Positions 9,889 through 18,666 are shown, counted from the stretch's first letter. The stretch: 64,000 nt of DNA from Desulfobulbus rhabdoformis (GCF_016919065.1 NZ_JAFFQA010000022.1:17272-81271); one strand, 5' to 3'. Program-made: numbers and translations. The notes: generated from the letters alone by a model not told the origin.

Positions 9889-11502
9889 TTAGTTGATCAT
9901 AACTCCTGCCATATTGGGAATTTCCATTCCATGATGGAACAGGTAGGCCACAATAACCGCCACAGGAATAATAAAGAAGGTGAGGGCAACAAAGTAAACC
10001 CAGACCATCTTGCCAAACTGGGCTTCGGCCAGTTTCTTGAAGTCGGTGATGATACCAAGGCTCATGAAGGTGAGCATGAAGAACAGTTTTCGCATGGCGC
10101 CTTCAACCGATTTAGCACCGGATTTTGCCGCCTTTAACACCGCCATTCCTTCGGGTGCCCCTGAATGGCCTGGCCCAAAGAAGATACCCAGGTAGACGAA
10201 CCAGGCGATGAAATAGCCCAAAACGAATTTTGGAAAGCGAAACCAGACTTCGGAGAAGGGGATCCGATCCCCCTCATGTTTTTCGATTTTGTAGACCCAG
10301 ACCATGGCCAGGACAAAGGCCCAGAGACCGATGAACATATCGATCCAGATTTTGGTCATAACCGCGCTGGTGGTGATAACACCTTCCATCCATACGATTT
10401 TACCGCCGCTATCCTGCTCCACCTTGGTGCGCATGAACTCGTCGAGCAACTCACCGGCGGCAGCGTCGGCGCCATCGGTCTTGACCGCCATACCCATGGC
10501 AGAACCTGCCACGATGGGATCAGAGGTCCCGGGCCATACATGGGTGAATACGCCGGGGAGCACAACCAGCTCAATAACGGCATACACAACAACCAGAGCG
10601 GAAACCATGATCGAAACCACCGGTTTTGCCCGCACGGCACCACCGGTGGCAACGGCTGCGGAAACACCGCAGATGGAAATGGCAGAGCCAAGAACGGCCG
10701 CGGTTTTCCGGGGGAGTTTAAAAAGGCGCCGGGCGATGATGTAAATTCCGGGCCAGAAGATCAGGTAGGCGACAACGGTTGCGGCCGCACCGGCAATGAA
10801 CAATTCAAAGGTAAAGTGAGCCATCTGCTGACCAATTTCCGTTCCTCCGGCACCACCAATTTTGGAACCGGTGAGTACAGCTTTGATAGGCAGATAGCCA
10901 ACTTTGACGCCAAGAAAAACAATGGCGGTTTTGATATACCATTCGGGTTTGGCCGCAGTGCTCAGGTAGCGGGCCAGGGGTTTGAAAAAGTTACCGATGA
11001 TCAACCCCACCAGGAGGGCAAGAATAAAGGACGCACCGCCACCCAGCTGCAGGGTGAAGAAGTCCAGATGACTTTTCTTGAGATCAACGGCAGAGGCTGC
11101 AAAAAAAGCGTGATGGCCGATAAACCAGGTGAAGTAGGTGAGAAAGAAAATAACTGTCCAGCCACCGATAAACTTTTTCATGTCCCATTTTTGAAAATAG
11201 GCACCGATGCTGGTTGCGAGGGTGAAAACGAGATAGGTTACCAGGATGGAACCTATGGGCCCAAGAGCCTTGTAGCCACCCTTGCCATAGGCGTAAAAGG
11301 CGTGACCTGGAGTGGTGATCTTGCCACCGGCTCCCTCCGGCATACTGAGAATCCATTGCTTGGGATAGGCCACCCAGCCAACCAAGTCGACACCCATGAT
11401 AGTCAGCAGGCCAAGGCCGAAAAAACTCAAGCCAAGCCACACTGCCCACCAGTCTTCCGTTGTTGCCATGCCTGAGTACCAGGCACGATGTTGCTTCGCC
11501 AT
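9889..11502 (-). CDS. YeiH-family putative sulfate exporter / permease
   Basis: Polytopic membrane protein of 537 aa in the YeiH (Cons_hypoth698, PF03601) family. Diagnostic stretches are IKTAIVFLGVKVGYLP, AAVLGSAISICGVSAAVA and the C-terminal run SVEGAMRKLFFMLTFMSLG with a following inner-membrane end. It is longer than the usual 340-aa YeiH because of an N-terminal two-TM extension and a loop insertion. ATG 11502 was chosen because GGGAGGAG lies just upstream; the longer TTG/ATG reading overlaps this site. Two small genes lie immediately upstream in the same operon. Function in this family is poorly tested (sulfate or organosulfonate efflux proposed); in a sulfate reducer sulfur-anion transport is plausible. 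Confidence 0.8.
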   Translation of the reverse strand: MAKQHRAWYSGMATTEDWWAVWLGLSFFGLGLLTIMGVDLVGWVAYPKQWILSMPEGAGGKITTPGHAFYAYGKGGYKALGPIGSILVTYLVFTLATSIGAYFQKWDMKKFIGGWTVIFFLTYFTWFIGHHAFFAASAVDLKKSHLDFFTLQLGGGASFILALLVGLIIGNFFKPLARYLSTAAKPEWYIKTAIVFLGVKVGYLPIKAVLTGSKIGGAGGTEIGQQMAHFTFELFIAGAAATVVAYLIFWPGIYIIARRLFKLPRKTAAVLGSAISICGVSAAVATGGAVRAKPVVSIMVSALVVVYAVIELVVLPGVFTHVWPGTSDPIVAGSAMGMAVKTDGADAAAGELLDEFMRTKVEQDSGGKIVWMEGVITTSAVMTKIWIDMFIGLWAFVLAMVWVYKIEKHEGDRIPFSEVWFRFPKFVLGYFIAWFVYLGIFFGPGHSGAPEGMAVLKAAKSGAKSVEGAMRKLFFMLTFMSLGIITDFKKLAEAQFGKMVWVYFVALTFFIIPVAVIVAYLFHHGMEIPNMAGVMIN

Positions 11503-11516
11503 ATTCTCCTCCCGTC

Positions 11517-11801
11517 TCAGTAGCGCAGGGGCAGTTCGAGACACCTGTTAAAGTAATGGTTCATGAAAGGTCGCATCCACTCCGGGATCATTTCATTGTT
11601 GGAGCTCATAAAGACGTTGATGCGTCCGTCTTTCTCGATTTGCGGTTTGAGTGCTTTTTCCAGCTCACGATCAAGATCATCGAGTTCCTGAGCGGCAAGG
11701 CGCACACCATCACCGGTAACGATCCAATTTTGGCCATCATGATCAAGCATCATTTCGACCGTGGATACGTCTTTTAGCTTGCTTGATTTACGAAAGAACA
11801 T
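11517..11801 (-). CDS. Small soluble protein linked to the YeiH-type transporter
   Basis: 94 aa, no signal or membrane segment. It reads as an alpha/beta protein (STVEMMLDHDGQNWIVTG, then a helix DDLDRELEKALKPQ). It ends 15 bases before the transporter start and begins 12 bases after the 68-aa gene, so it is certainly cotranscribed. Possibly a regulatory or assembly subunit of the transporter. No family recognised with confidence. Confidence 0.65.
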   Translation of the reverse strand: MFFRKSSKLKDVSTVEMMLDHDGQNWIVTGDGVRLAAQELDDLDRELEKALKPQIEKDGRINVFMSSNNEMIPEWMRPFMNHYFNRCLELPLRY

Positions 11802-11813
11802 GAAACCACTCTC

Positions 11814-12020
11814 TTAATGTAAAATCGATGTTGGGACGAGAAACAGGCCAATAACCAAAGCAACTACTGCGGCAATAAAGGAATACATACACAATTTGGT
11901 TTCAATCGGTTCCCAGGGTTCAGCACCTTCAAGAACACTGGTGGTATCCATATCCTCTGAAATTTTTCCGGTTTCAGCAGCCTTTTTAATCTCTGCTTCC
12001 GTCATTTTCTTTTCAGACAT
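11814..12020 (-). CDS. Single-pass small membrane protein, transporter operon leader gene
   Basis: 68 aa: an acidic, helical N-terminal half (KKMTEAEIKKAAETG) and one C-terminal membrane segment (about 47-64). A strong AAGGAGGAAGG ribosome site precedes the ATG. First gene of the three-gene operon ending with the YeiH-type permease; likely a small subunit of it. Confidence 0.65.
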   Translation of the reverse strand: MSEKKMTEAEIKKAAETGKISEDMDTTSVLEGAEPWEPIETKLCMYSFIAAVVALVIGLFLVPTSILH

Positions 12021-12438
12021 ACCTTCCTCCTTTTAAGTTGTTGTTGCCTGCCCTCTCAGTTCACTTCGATACGGGGAGAGCGCTTATTACACGTTGTCTA
12101 GAGACAAACAATGTAATTACCTTTCAAACTACCTCGGTGAACTTATGCTTTCAAATATTTTTAGCTTCTATTTCGATATATTTTCTCAGATTGTTGGAAA
12201 AATTAAAGACCAGAACGTGCAGGTTCAAAGCAGCGAGCTCGGAAAAGAATGCTGTGTCAGTAACTGTAACATCGTAGGAGAGTGCCAGAGAAAGATGAAG
12301 AATCCATTCTTTGTTTGGTGTTAGGAGAAGGGGATCCTGTTTGCGGCAAAACATACCTTTTGAGTGCAAAGACCTTGATACGCCACGATTCTAAAACTAA
12401 GCTTGTTGATCATTTTTCGTTACCTTGCGCTTTACCAA
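12021..12438. other. AT-rich intergenic stretch with no clear gene
   Basis: Upstream region of the minus-strand transporter operon. TTGTCTAGAGACAA (12095-12108) is a short dyad (6-bp arms) that could be an operator. Open frames here have no recognisable product and the region may contain decayed remains of the response-regulator N-terminal half. Confidence 0.35.
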
Positions 12439-12439
12439 G

Positions 12440-12761
12440 TCTGCCTTTACCTGATTCTTTTTTTAGATCTTAGATTTATAATGGAAGGCGGAGATGTCCT
12501 GAATCGAGATATACTCTTGGATTCAGCCTATGGATATAAGGGAATCTTGAATACTTGCTTTTTCTGCCAATCCCGCGGAGTATGGCGCTTACCTCGTCAT
12601 GCTTAATACCTGAACCCTCGAATATTGCATATATGCCTGCGGTAAATTTTTGCGGAATCCTTGAACTTGAACAAAAATCCTCATTTCTGAACGAAGACTA
12701 TCTCGTGTTCATCCAGATCGTGCGTGGTTTCGGTTATCGGATTGATGGAGGTAACCGATGA
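12440..12761 (+). pseudogene. OmpR-family response regulator remnant, interrupted by a MITE-like repeat
   Basis: Two pieces of an OmpR-type winged-helix domain are visible on either side of the repeat at 12539-12689. Before it: LRFIMEGGDVLNRDILLDS followed by AYGY (about 12465-12538), matching the usual LLxxLxxxxGxVLSRxxLLxxVWGY. After it: NEDYLVFIQIVRGFGYRIDG (about 12688-12752), matching the IQTVRGxGYRL ending. About 25 residues between them are missing, and no receiver domain with its phospho-Asp is found upstream. The histidine kinase start overlaps the end, as in an intact regulator-kinase operon. The regulator is therefore dead. Confidence 0.75.
12539..12689 (-). mobile_element. MITE-like repeat copy A (inside the response-regulator remnant)
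   Basis: Starts AGGGAATCTTGAATACTTGC and continues with the conserved internal block (CTGCCAATCCCGCGGAG, GGCGCTTACCTCGTCATGC, TATGCCTGCGGTAAA). It is the reverse complement of the copies at 32317-32459 and 40000-40177. The distal end is degraded (AAAAATCCTCATTTCTGAAC). Non-autonomous: no transposase. Confidence 0.75.
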
Positions 12762-14194
12762 AAATCAGATCAAAATTCACCCTATGGATGACCCTTACCG
12801 GTATTTTTGCAGCCTTTGTCTTTTTTATCTTTGTCTTCCTGGAGGTTAAGGAAGAAATCGGTGAGTTCGTTGATTATGAACTGGAAGGTGTTGCAACGCA
12901 GATTTTTGCTGAAACCGAGACCTTATCTGCTACCGGAAATCAATTCGATGCAACAAAGATACGTCTTCCCCTGCAGCATTACTGGATTCGGCTCGTTGAT
13001 GGGCAAGAGAACGTTATCTATCAAACTGAAGTAGCCTCCAAGGTCGACATTGACTTGCGAAGAGGCGATGAGGGGTATCTGCAACGGGTAAAAATTCCAT
13101 TGGAGTTTCTCTATATTCCGCCCTCTGAACGGAAGATTCTCAAGGGCTGGGGGGACGGCATGAGCATTCTGCGGGCAAGGACGTTTTTCAGAAACAGTGG
13201 GGACGCATCCTATACGCTCTGTATTGCCCGGCCGATGAACCTTATTAATGTGGAAATAACTGAACTGGTGCGTGAGTTACTTCTGGCCATCATTGTTACC
13301 TTGCTGGCCACCTCTGTTATCGCTTATGTGGTGAGTGGGCGTATGCTTAGGCCCCTTGGTCATATTAACCGGTTGATCAGGGAAATTCGCGAAACATCGC
13401 TCAACAAGCGCATTCCCCTCCGGAAAAGCAGAGATGAACTGTACACCTTGAGCACATCGCTGAATTCGATGTTTGACCGGCTGCAATTCTCGTTTGAAAA
13501 ACAAAAAGAGTTTATCACGAATGCCAGTCATGAAATGAAAAGTCCACTCACCATTCTCATGATCGGCCATGAAGAGATGCTGATTGGTGATCTTCCGAAA
13601 CAGGTTCGTCGAGAGCTTGAAAGGCAGCTGGGCTCCATGCAGAGGATGAATAAGCTCATCCGGGACCTGTTGTCGATCGCACGATTGGAGCAGCGTGACA
13701 ACCTCTTACGGGAGCCTGTCTTCCTGGATAAAATAATCAGGTCCGTGCTTGGCGACTACAATGACTTGATAGGGAAACAAGGTATTCGTCTCAGCGTTAA
13801 TCTCTCGCCGCTCAGTCTCAGAGGAGATCGGGAAAAACTCCACAGACTTTTTATCAACTTGATTGACAACGCTATAAAATACAACTGTGAGCATGATGGC
13901 TTTATACAGATCAATACGCGCAAACAAGGCCAGCAAGCAGTTGTCGAAATAGAGAATAGTGGAAAAACGATTCCCCAAGTCGATCTTTCCCACATCTTCG
14001 ACCAATTTTACCGGGTCGAAAAATCACGTTCCCAAGCCTATGGCGGCTCAGGACTGGGGCTGACAATTGTCAGACGTATCGTTGAGATGCATGGTGGCTC
14101 TATCTCGGTTGAAAGCGAGAACGGGGTAACGATATTTACGATAGTTTTCCCTATAGATACGTTGAACAGGATCCCGTTAAAAGAAGTGAGCTAA
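12758..14194 (+). CDS. Two-component sensor histidine kinase (orphaned)
   Basis: 478-aa membrane kinase: TM1 (about 10-29), extracytoplasmic sensor of about 140 residues, TM2 (174-193), HAMP (about 194-247), HisKA with phospho-acceptor His258 (ASHEMKSPL), and a HATPase domain with N box (LIDNAIKYN), F box (IFDQFYRVEKS) and G box (GGSGLGLTIV). Start is ATG 12758 with GGAGG upstream. Its cognate regulator gene upstream is broken, so the kinase may be non-functional in signalling or cross-talk. EnvZ/QseC-like class; signal unknown. The divergent YeiH-type operon is a possible former target. Confidence 0.88.
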   Translation: MKIRSKFTLWMTLTGIFAAFVFFIFVFLEVKEEIGEFVDYELEGVATQIFAETETLSATGNQFDATKIRLPLQHYWIRLVDGQENVIYQTEVASKVDIDLRRGDEGYLQRVKIPLEFLYIPPSERKILKGWGDGMSILRARTFFRNSGDASYTLCIARPMNLINVEITELVRELLLAIIVTLLATSVIAYVVSGRMLRPLGHINRLIREIRETSLNKRIPLRKSRDELYTLSTSLNSMFDRLQFSFEKQKEFITNASHEMKSPLTILMIGHEEMLIGDLPKQVRRELERQLGSMQRMNKLIRDLLSIARLEQRDNLLREPVFLDKIIRSVLGDYNDLIGKQGIRLSVNLSPLSLRGDREKLHRLFINLIDNAIKYNCEHDGFIQINTRKQGQQAVVEIENSGKTIPQVDLSHIFDQFYRVEKSRSQAYGGSGLGLTIVRRIVEMHGGSISVESENGVTIFTIVFPIDTLNRIPLKEVS

Positions 14195-14221
14195 GAAATC
14201 TAAACAACTTGTCAATGCAAC

Positions 14222-14266
14222 TTGAAACCGTGAGCATTCATCGGTGGGGCAGTTTCGTTGTCTGTG
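14222..14266. repeat. GAAACCGTGAGCATTCATCGG-type intergenic repeat
   Basis: The 43-base stretch GAAACCGTGAGCATTCATCG through TTCGTTGTCTGTG is nearly identical to 29558-29601 and related to 38436-38468 (inverted), 56775-56805 and 63797-63840. It lies just downstream of the kinase gene. Confidence 0.65.
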
Positions 14267-14303
14267 CTTTGGAGCAACATCCCCCTGATTTTATGGAACA
14301 TGT

Positions 14304-14603
14304 ATGGAAGAGATGACCCAAAATCGAGTACCACCAATGTGGTGGATGCACCTGAAACAGGCCTTGCTGGGCTCTTGCTGGGTTCTGCTGTTGGTTGGAG
14401 GGCTGGTTTTGAGTTTTTTACTGGGCAGATATTTTGGTATAGATAGAGAAATATTGCCCTTTCTCGTTGTCCCCCCATATTATCTGCTCGTGCACCGTTT
14501 GGGGCTGAGACCATTGCTCTTGGGAACAGGGCTGCTTTTTGTTCTAGGATGGGGGGCCTACGCCATCTTGAGTTGGCTTACTATTGTCGATGGACTGTGG
14601 TGA
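14304..14603 (+). CDS. Small hypothetical membrane protein
   Basis: 99 aa with two or three membrane segments (about 19-40, 47-62, 71-90) and a short loop. It converges with the end of the BMC operon, leaving three bases between the two stop codons. No family recognised; no strong ribosome site, so the start is uncertain. Confidence 0.5.
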   Translation: MEEMTQNRVPPMWWMHLKQALLGSCWVLLLVGGLVLSFLLGRYFGIDREILPFLVVPPYYLLVHRLGLRPLLLGTGLLFVLGWGAYAILSWLTIVDGLW

Positions 14604-14606
14604 GAA

Positions 14607-15158
14607 CTACAGGTACTCCTGAAATAATTCGCGAGAAGCGCCACTAATGACCTCCCGGTTTACCAGGGTCGCATTCTCCTTAATGCGCTGACATCCCGCC
14701 TCTACCGCAGTCTGGACAGCGGTCACATCACCGCTGAGCAAAAGAAATCCCTTGCCGCCAATCGCCATGGCTGCATGGACACGAAGAAGGGTAACCTGGG
14801 CCGCCTTGATGGCCGCGTCCGCGGCTTCGATGCAGCTGGCCGCAGAGAAGGTTTCTATAATCCCAAGGGCCCGTGGGTTTTCCGGCACAGCCACACACCC
14901 CGAGAGAGCGGGAAGAACGCGTTGGTCGATATGGGCTAGATAAAGGGTATCCACAAGAAAGCCTGCTGCCAGGCGTCTTCCCACCTCGAGGCTTGAACTG
15001 ACATTGGCGACCTTGCCCCCAAGGACGATCAGGTATTTGCCGGGACAGATGGAGCGGGCAATGGCCACTTCAACTTCAGCCGCCTTGATCATGGCATCCT
15101 GGACCTTAAATCCTGCGGCTATGCTGGAAAGTTCGATAATACCTATGGCTGCATGCAT
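14607..15158 (-). CDS. pduT: Tandem BMC shell protein with Fe-S cysteine (PduT-like)
   Basis: 183-aa trimeric shell protein built from two BMC domains (about 1-90 and 95-180; second begins ALGIIETFSAASCIEAADAA). Cys38, in the ARSICPGKY loop, is at the position where PduT trimers bind a 4Fe-4S cluster at the central pore, so electrons could be relayed through the shell. Last gene of the operon, three bases after pduS, its expected partner. Length equals PduT of enteric bacteria (184 aa). Confidence 0.9.
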   Translation of the reverse strand: MHAAIGIIELSSIAAGFKVQDAMIKAAEVEVAIARSICPGKYLIVLGGKVANVSSSLEVGRRLAAGFLVDTLYLAHIDQRVLPALSGCVAVPENPRALGIIETFSAASCIEAADAAIKAAQVTLLRVHAAMAIGGKGFLLLSGDVTAVQTAVEAGCQRIKENATLVNREVISGASRELFQEYL

Positions 15159-15161
15159 GCG

Positions 15162-16505
15162 TTACGCGTCCTCTGCTTGTTTGGGTTCAGGAAGCTGGCA
15201 GTGGGTAATGAGAATGGAGGTTTTGCTGATAGCTTGAATGTTCCCGTTAATGGGGGCATGGATTTCAGCGCCGAGTTGGTCCCCAACAGTGGCAATTTTG
15301 GTCCCTGCCGCCACGAAATCGCCTTGCCGGACCACGGGGGTTGCCGGTGCCCCGATATGTTGCTGCAGCAGAACCGTGACCTGATGCGGGGTACCGGGAA
15401 AGGTGGTCAGTGGCCCGCTGTTGCGAAACCGGTTCAAATCCAATCGTGCCATGACCCGTTCCATGGGCATGCGTCGATACGCAATCAGGGGGTGGGCCTG
15501 ATTTTCGGGAGTGCCCGTGAAGCGTTTTTTTTCGCGGATGAGGGCACGTTTGTTGAGGATACAGCTTTGGGACGGCAGCAATCCTTCAGGGCAGGCCATG
15601 AGGGTGCAAAGGTTGCACTCACAGCAGGAGAGGGTATGCGCCTGTTGCTCGTCAGCGGTGAAGGATCCATCGGAAAAGAGCAGGCCACGCATGGCCAGAT
15701 GCGGTTTCACCGGGTGGCCAAGCAGGCTGCGGGGACAGAGTTCGGAACACATGGAGCATTGGTCGCAAGCGGCTTTCCCGATTTTGGCGACCCTGCCCGG
15801 ATCCAGCATGTCCTGATGGATGGCCGTGAGCTGGTGGCCTTTGGGAAAGACCAGAAGACCGCCCGTGTTTTTCACGACCGGGGTATCAAGATCCTCACAG
15901 AGTTTGCCCATCATCGGGCCGCCAATCATGACCGTGTAGTCCTCGCAGGTTGGCTGCGCCAGTGCGATCACCTCGCGAAAGGAAACCCCGATAGGAACTT
16001 CCAAACTCATGGGATGGGCAACAGCCCCACCTACAGTGAGAAAAGAGGTCGTTACCGGTCGTTCGCGACCGATATTGAGGATGGTTTCCACATTCTGCAC
16101 CACCACCTGCTGGGAAATGGGTAACTCTCCGGCGCCAACGACCCGGCCCGTGGTTTCATAGATCAGGGTGATCTCATCCCCGGCGGGGTAAAAATTACGC
16201 AGGGCAAAGATTGCCACCTCAGGTGGACAGTGCGCCTGCAGATGTTTGATCAACTCCTTGTACTTGCCCTTGATGCCGATGATGGCCCGTTTGGCGCGGG
16301 TGAGGCGTATACAGTGAGCCAATCCCTGAAAAAATTGGGCCGTGTGATGGAAGAGAATTTCCTTATCTTTGTGGAGAAGCGGCTCGCACTCGGCCGCGTT
16401 GACGATAAAGATCTCCGCTTCGGCCCCGAGTTTCACATAGGTGGGGAATCCGGCACCACCGGCACCGACAATGCCCCACTCCTTAATATCTGTAGCCTTG
16501 ATCAT
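15162..16505 (-). CDS. pduS: Cobalamin reductase / RnfC-like Fe-S flavoprotein PduS
   Basis: 447-aa redox protein of the BMC. N-terminal GAGGAGFPT (14-22) is the RnfC/NuoF-type FMN and NADH binding start. A soluble-ligand-binding beta-grasp domain follows, then two 4Fe-4S motifs: Cys247/250/253/257 and Cys294/297/300/305. The C-terminal part (GAEIHAPINGNIQAIS) is a barrel-sandwich-like domain. In enteric Pdu systems PduS reduces cobalamin for PduO and binds PduT. Here it may also export electrons from NADH made by PduP, since no PduQ is present. Confidence 0.92.
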   Translation of the reverse strand: MIKATDIKEWGIVGAGGAGFPTYVKLGAEAEIFIVNAAECEPLLHKDKEILFHHTAQFFQGLAHCIRLTRAKRAIIGIKGKYKELIKHLQAHCPPEVAIFALRNFYPAGDEITLIYETTGRVVGAGELPISQQVVVQNVETILNIGRERPVTTSFLTVGGAVAHPMSLEVPIGVSFREVIALAQPTCEDYTVMIGGPMMGKLCEDLDTPVVKNTGGLLVFPKGHQLTAIHQDMLDPGRVAKIGKAACDQCSMCSELCPRSLLGHPVKPHLAMRGLLFSDGSFTADEQQAHTLSCCECNLCTLMACPEGLLPSQSCILNKRALIREKKRFTGTPENQAHPLIAYRRMPMERVMARLDLNRFRNSGPLTTFPGTPHQVTVLLQQHIGAPATPVVRQGDFVAAGTKIATVGDQLGAEIHAPINGNIQAISKTSILITHCQLPEPKQAEDA

Positions 16506-16536
16506 ACGGTTGCTCTACGACGGTTCGTCTGCGGGC

Positions 16537-16830
16537 TCATTGCCGGTGTTCCTGAATTTTATGAAGGGCAGTCTGCACATCGGCCTGTTTACCGAAGATG
16601 GCTAACATCTGCACATGCTGGGGACAGTTGCCGCTGACCAGCGCCGCGATCACGTTACTGGCCTTGGCCGTGGCATCCAGGGCCCAGTAAAGATCGATCA
16701 GTGGTGCCTGCACCAGGCCAACGGCTCCCCAGTGATCGTGACTGAGGAGCTTTCGTTCCGGTACCTTGATGTTGGCATAGAGCGCCTGGAGAAATTCCTC
16801 TCTTGGCGCCTTTATCAGTTCCGTGCGCAT
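16537..16830 (-). CDS. Short divergent BMC-domain-like protein
   Basis: 97 aa. Residues about 29-92 (GAVGLVQAPLIDLYWALDAT, KASNVIAALVSG, then HVQMLAIFGKQADVQTALHKI) align by eye with the core of a BMC fold (ALGMIETxGLxAAIEAADAM, KAANVxLVG, then VIVRGDVxAVKAA), preceded by a charged 28-residue extension. The usual pore loop and C-terminal helix are shortened. ATG 16830 was chosen because a longer reading would overlap the upstream gene by about 100 bases. No close named Pdu counterpart; could be a shell capping or pduS-associated subunit. Confidence 0.6.
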   Translation of the reverse strand: MRTELIKAPREEFLQALYANIKVPERKLLSHDHWGAVGLVQAPLIDLYWALDATAKASNVIAALVSGNCPQHVQMLAIFGKQADVQTALHKIQEHRQ

Positions 16831-16837
16831 GGCGGTG

Positions 16838-17245
16838 CTATAAGGTTGCCAGGGCGTCGACCCCGGCCTGGGCGCAGGCCATATCATCCTCAACACTGCC
16901 GCCGGAGACCCCGATGCCACCGATAATGCGGCCATCGCGTTTCAGCAGCATACCGCCACCAAAGATCACCATGCGGCCCTGATCCGTGGCATGAATGCCG
17001 TAGAGTGGGGCACCCGGCTGGGCAGCCACTGCCAGGTCGTGGGTCGCCACCTTGACCGCCACCGCGGTATAGGCTTTGTTGCGGGAGAGATCCACCGACA
17101 CCAGCAGGGCATCGTCCATGCGTTGCTGAGCCACGAGGTTGCCGCCAGCATCGACCACGGCAATGACCATGGGGACGCCTACCTCCGTGGCCTTGGCTCG
17201 GGACACGCTCATGAGTTGCAGGGCTTCATCAAGTGTAATGTTCAT
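16838..17245 (-). CDS. HbpS/GlcG (DUF336) family protein
   Basis: 135 aa, whole length matching the HbpS/GlcG fold: GVPMVIAVVDAGGNLVAQQRMD, the SRNKAYTAVA helix, VIFGGGMLL and GGIGVSGGSVEDD. The same domain forms the C-terminal half of PduO at 18731-19876, so the operon carries two copies. Free-standing versions are common in BMC operons; haem or cofactor binding has been reported for relatives, but the role here is unknown. Cotranscribed, 20 bases after pduP. Confidence 0.85.
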   Translation of the reverse strand: MNITLDEALQLMSVSRAKATEVGVPMVIAVVDAGGNLVAQQRMDDALLVSVDLSRNKAYTAVAVKVATHDLAVAAQPGAPLYGIHATDQGRMVIFGGGMLLKRDGRIIGGIGVSGGSVEDDMACAQAGVDALATL

Positions 17246-17265
17246 CGTGTTCTCCCTAAGATTCC

Positions 17266-18666
17266 CTAGATGATGCGAAACCCTTCGACCAGGGTACAGC
17301 GGCGCTGACGGGTAAAGGTCCGGGCCGAGGTCATGCCTTCACCGGTGGGACCGGCAATGGTAAAGGCGGTGTGTCCCTCGCCTCCCAGACCGATGCCCGC
17401 GTAAGCCGGACCGTTTTTGACAAAGATGGTGGTCTGCACGGCCCGGGCAAAGGCGGTCAGGTTGTCCACATTGGTGGAGTGCATGATGGCCGTATGGCGA
17501 TTGCCCTGTTCCACCGCCGCACCTAATTCGATGCCCTCTTGGATGTTTTTGACGCGGACGATGGGCAAAACCGGCATCATCTGTTCGGTCCAGACCAGAG
17601 GATGGTCGCGGTCGGCCTCAAAGATGGCCAGACGGTACTGCTCGCCAATGATGAGGCCGATTTTTTCAAGAATCACCTGCACATTGCGTCCAACCAGTTT
17701 GGTGTTGACCTTCCCCTTTTCATTGAGCATGACCTTGGTTACTTGGGCTGCCTCGTCGGACGAGAGCTTATAGGCCTTGCCGGTTTCGATCATGAATTTG
17801 ATCAGGGTGTCGGCCACTTCCTCGACCACGATCACCTCTTTTTCACAGGTACAGAAGATGTTGTTGTTGATCGAGGCACCGTTGACGATACACTCGGCCG
17901 CATTGCGGATATGGGCGGTTTCATCCACCAGAACCGGCGGATTGCCCGCTCCGGCACCAATGGCCTTTTTGCCGGAGGAGAGCACGGCCTTGACCACGGG
18001 TTTGCCGCCGGTGGCCACCAGCATGTTTACCTTTGGGTGCTCCATGATCTCGCGGGCGCTGTCCAGAGTGGGCTTGGCAATGGCCGAGATCAGCCCTGCC
18101 GGGCCACCGTTGTCGACAATGGCCTTATGGAGCAGACGCAGGATGGTGGAACTGGTCTTGATGGCTGAGGGATGCGGGTTGAAGATGACCGCGTTGCCCG
18201 AGGCGATCATGCTTATCGAGTTATGAATCACTGTCCCGGTGGGATTGGTGATGGGTGTGAGGGCGCCGATAACGCCTACAGGTGCATACTCCAGCAGCAT
18301 CAGGCCATGATCGCCGGTTTTTGCCTGGGGCTGAATGTCTTCAGTCCCCGGAGTTTTGGTGGCGCAGAGAATATTTTCTCGCAGTTTGTCGTCATAGCGG
18401 CCTAGCCCGGTCTCTTCCACGGCCATATCAGAGAGCATTTCGTTATTGTCGAGCACTGTCTGTCGCATGGCCGCGATGATTGCATCCCGTTTGCTCATGG
18501 GTAGGGCCAGCAGAGCTTTTTGGGCCTTGATCGCACAGTCGACGGCATCGTTCACCTGCTGATGGATACCGTCAAAATCCACAACCGTTCCCCCGGCAGA
18601 GGAGTTGTTGAGCTCAGAGATAACCTTTTGGATGATTCCAGCTAAATCCTGTTCGTTTATGGCCAT
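17266..18666 (-). CDS. pduP: CoA-acylating propionaldehyde dehydrogenase
   Basis: 466-aa aldehyde dehydrogenase that oxidises the aldehyde released by the diol dehydratase to acyl-CoA with NAD inside the compartment. The N-terminus (NEQDLAGIIQKVISELNN) is an amphipathic encapsulation helix followed by a short linker. Catalytic Cys272 sits in NNIFCTCEK; PITNPTGTVIHN and the C-terminal GEGMTSARTFTRQRRC are typical of PduP/EutE enzymes. ATG 18666 has a GGAGGG site upstream. Downstream of pduO. Confidence 0.95.
   Translation of the reverse strand: MAINEQDLAGIIQKVISELNNSSAGGTVVDFDGIHQQVNDAVDCAIKAQKALLALPMSKRDAIIAAMRQTVLDNNEMLSDMAVEETGLGRYDDKLRENILCATKTPGTEDIQPQAKTGDHGLMLLEYAPVGVIGALTPITNPTGTVIHNSISMIASGNAVIFNPHPSAIKTSSTILRLLHKAIVDNGGPAGLISAIAKPTLDSAREIMEHPKVNMLVATGGKPVVKAVLSSGKKAIGAGAGNPPVLVDETAHIRNAAECIVNGASINNNIFCTCEKEVIVVEEVADTLIKFMIETGKAYKLSSDEAAQVTKVMLNEKGKVNTKLVGRNVQVILEKIGLIIGEQYRLAIFEADRDHPLVWTEQMMPVLPIVRVKNIQEGIELGAAVEQGNRHTAIMHSTNVDNLTAFARAVQTTIFVKNGPAYAGIGLGGEGHTAFTIAGPTGEGMTSARTFTRQRRCTLVEGFRII

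Noticed and set aside
10165..11475. 436-aa open frame antisense to the YeiH-type gene
   Set aside because: Gly/Asp/His-rich shadow with no domain; the minus-strand gene has clear transporter motifs.
12403..12606. Recurring small peptides containing CFFCQSRGVWRLPRHA
   Set aside because: The same peptide appears at 12555-12606, 40035-40304 and 47398-47676 only because it is the translation of the MITE end, not a gene.
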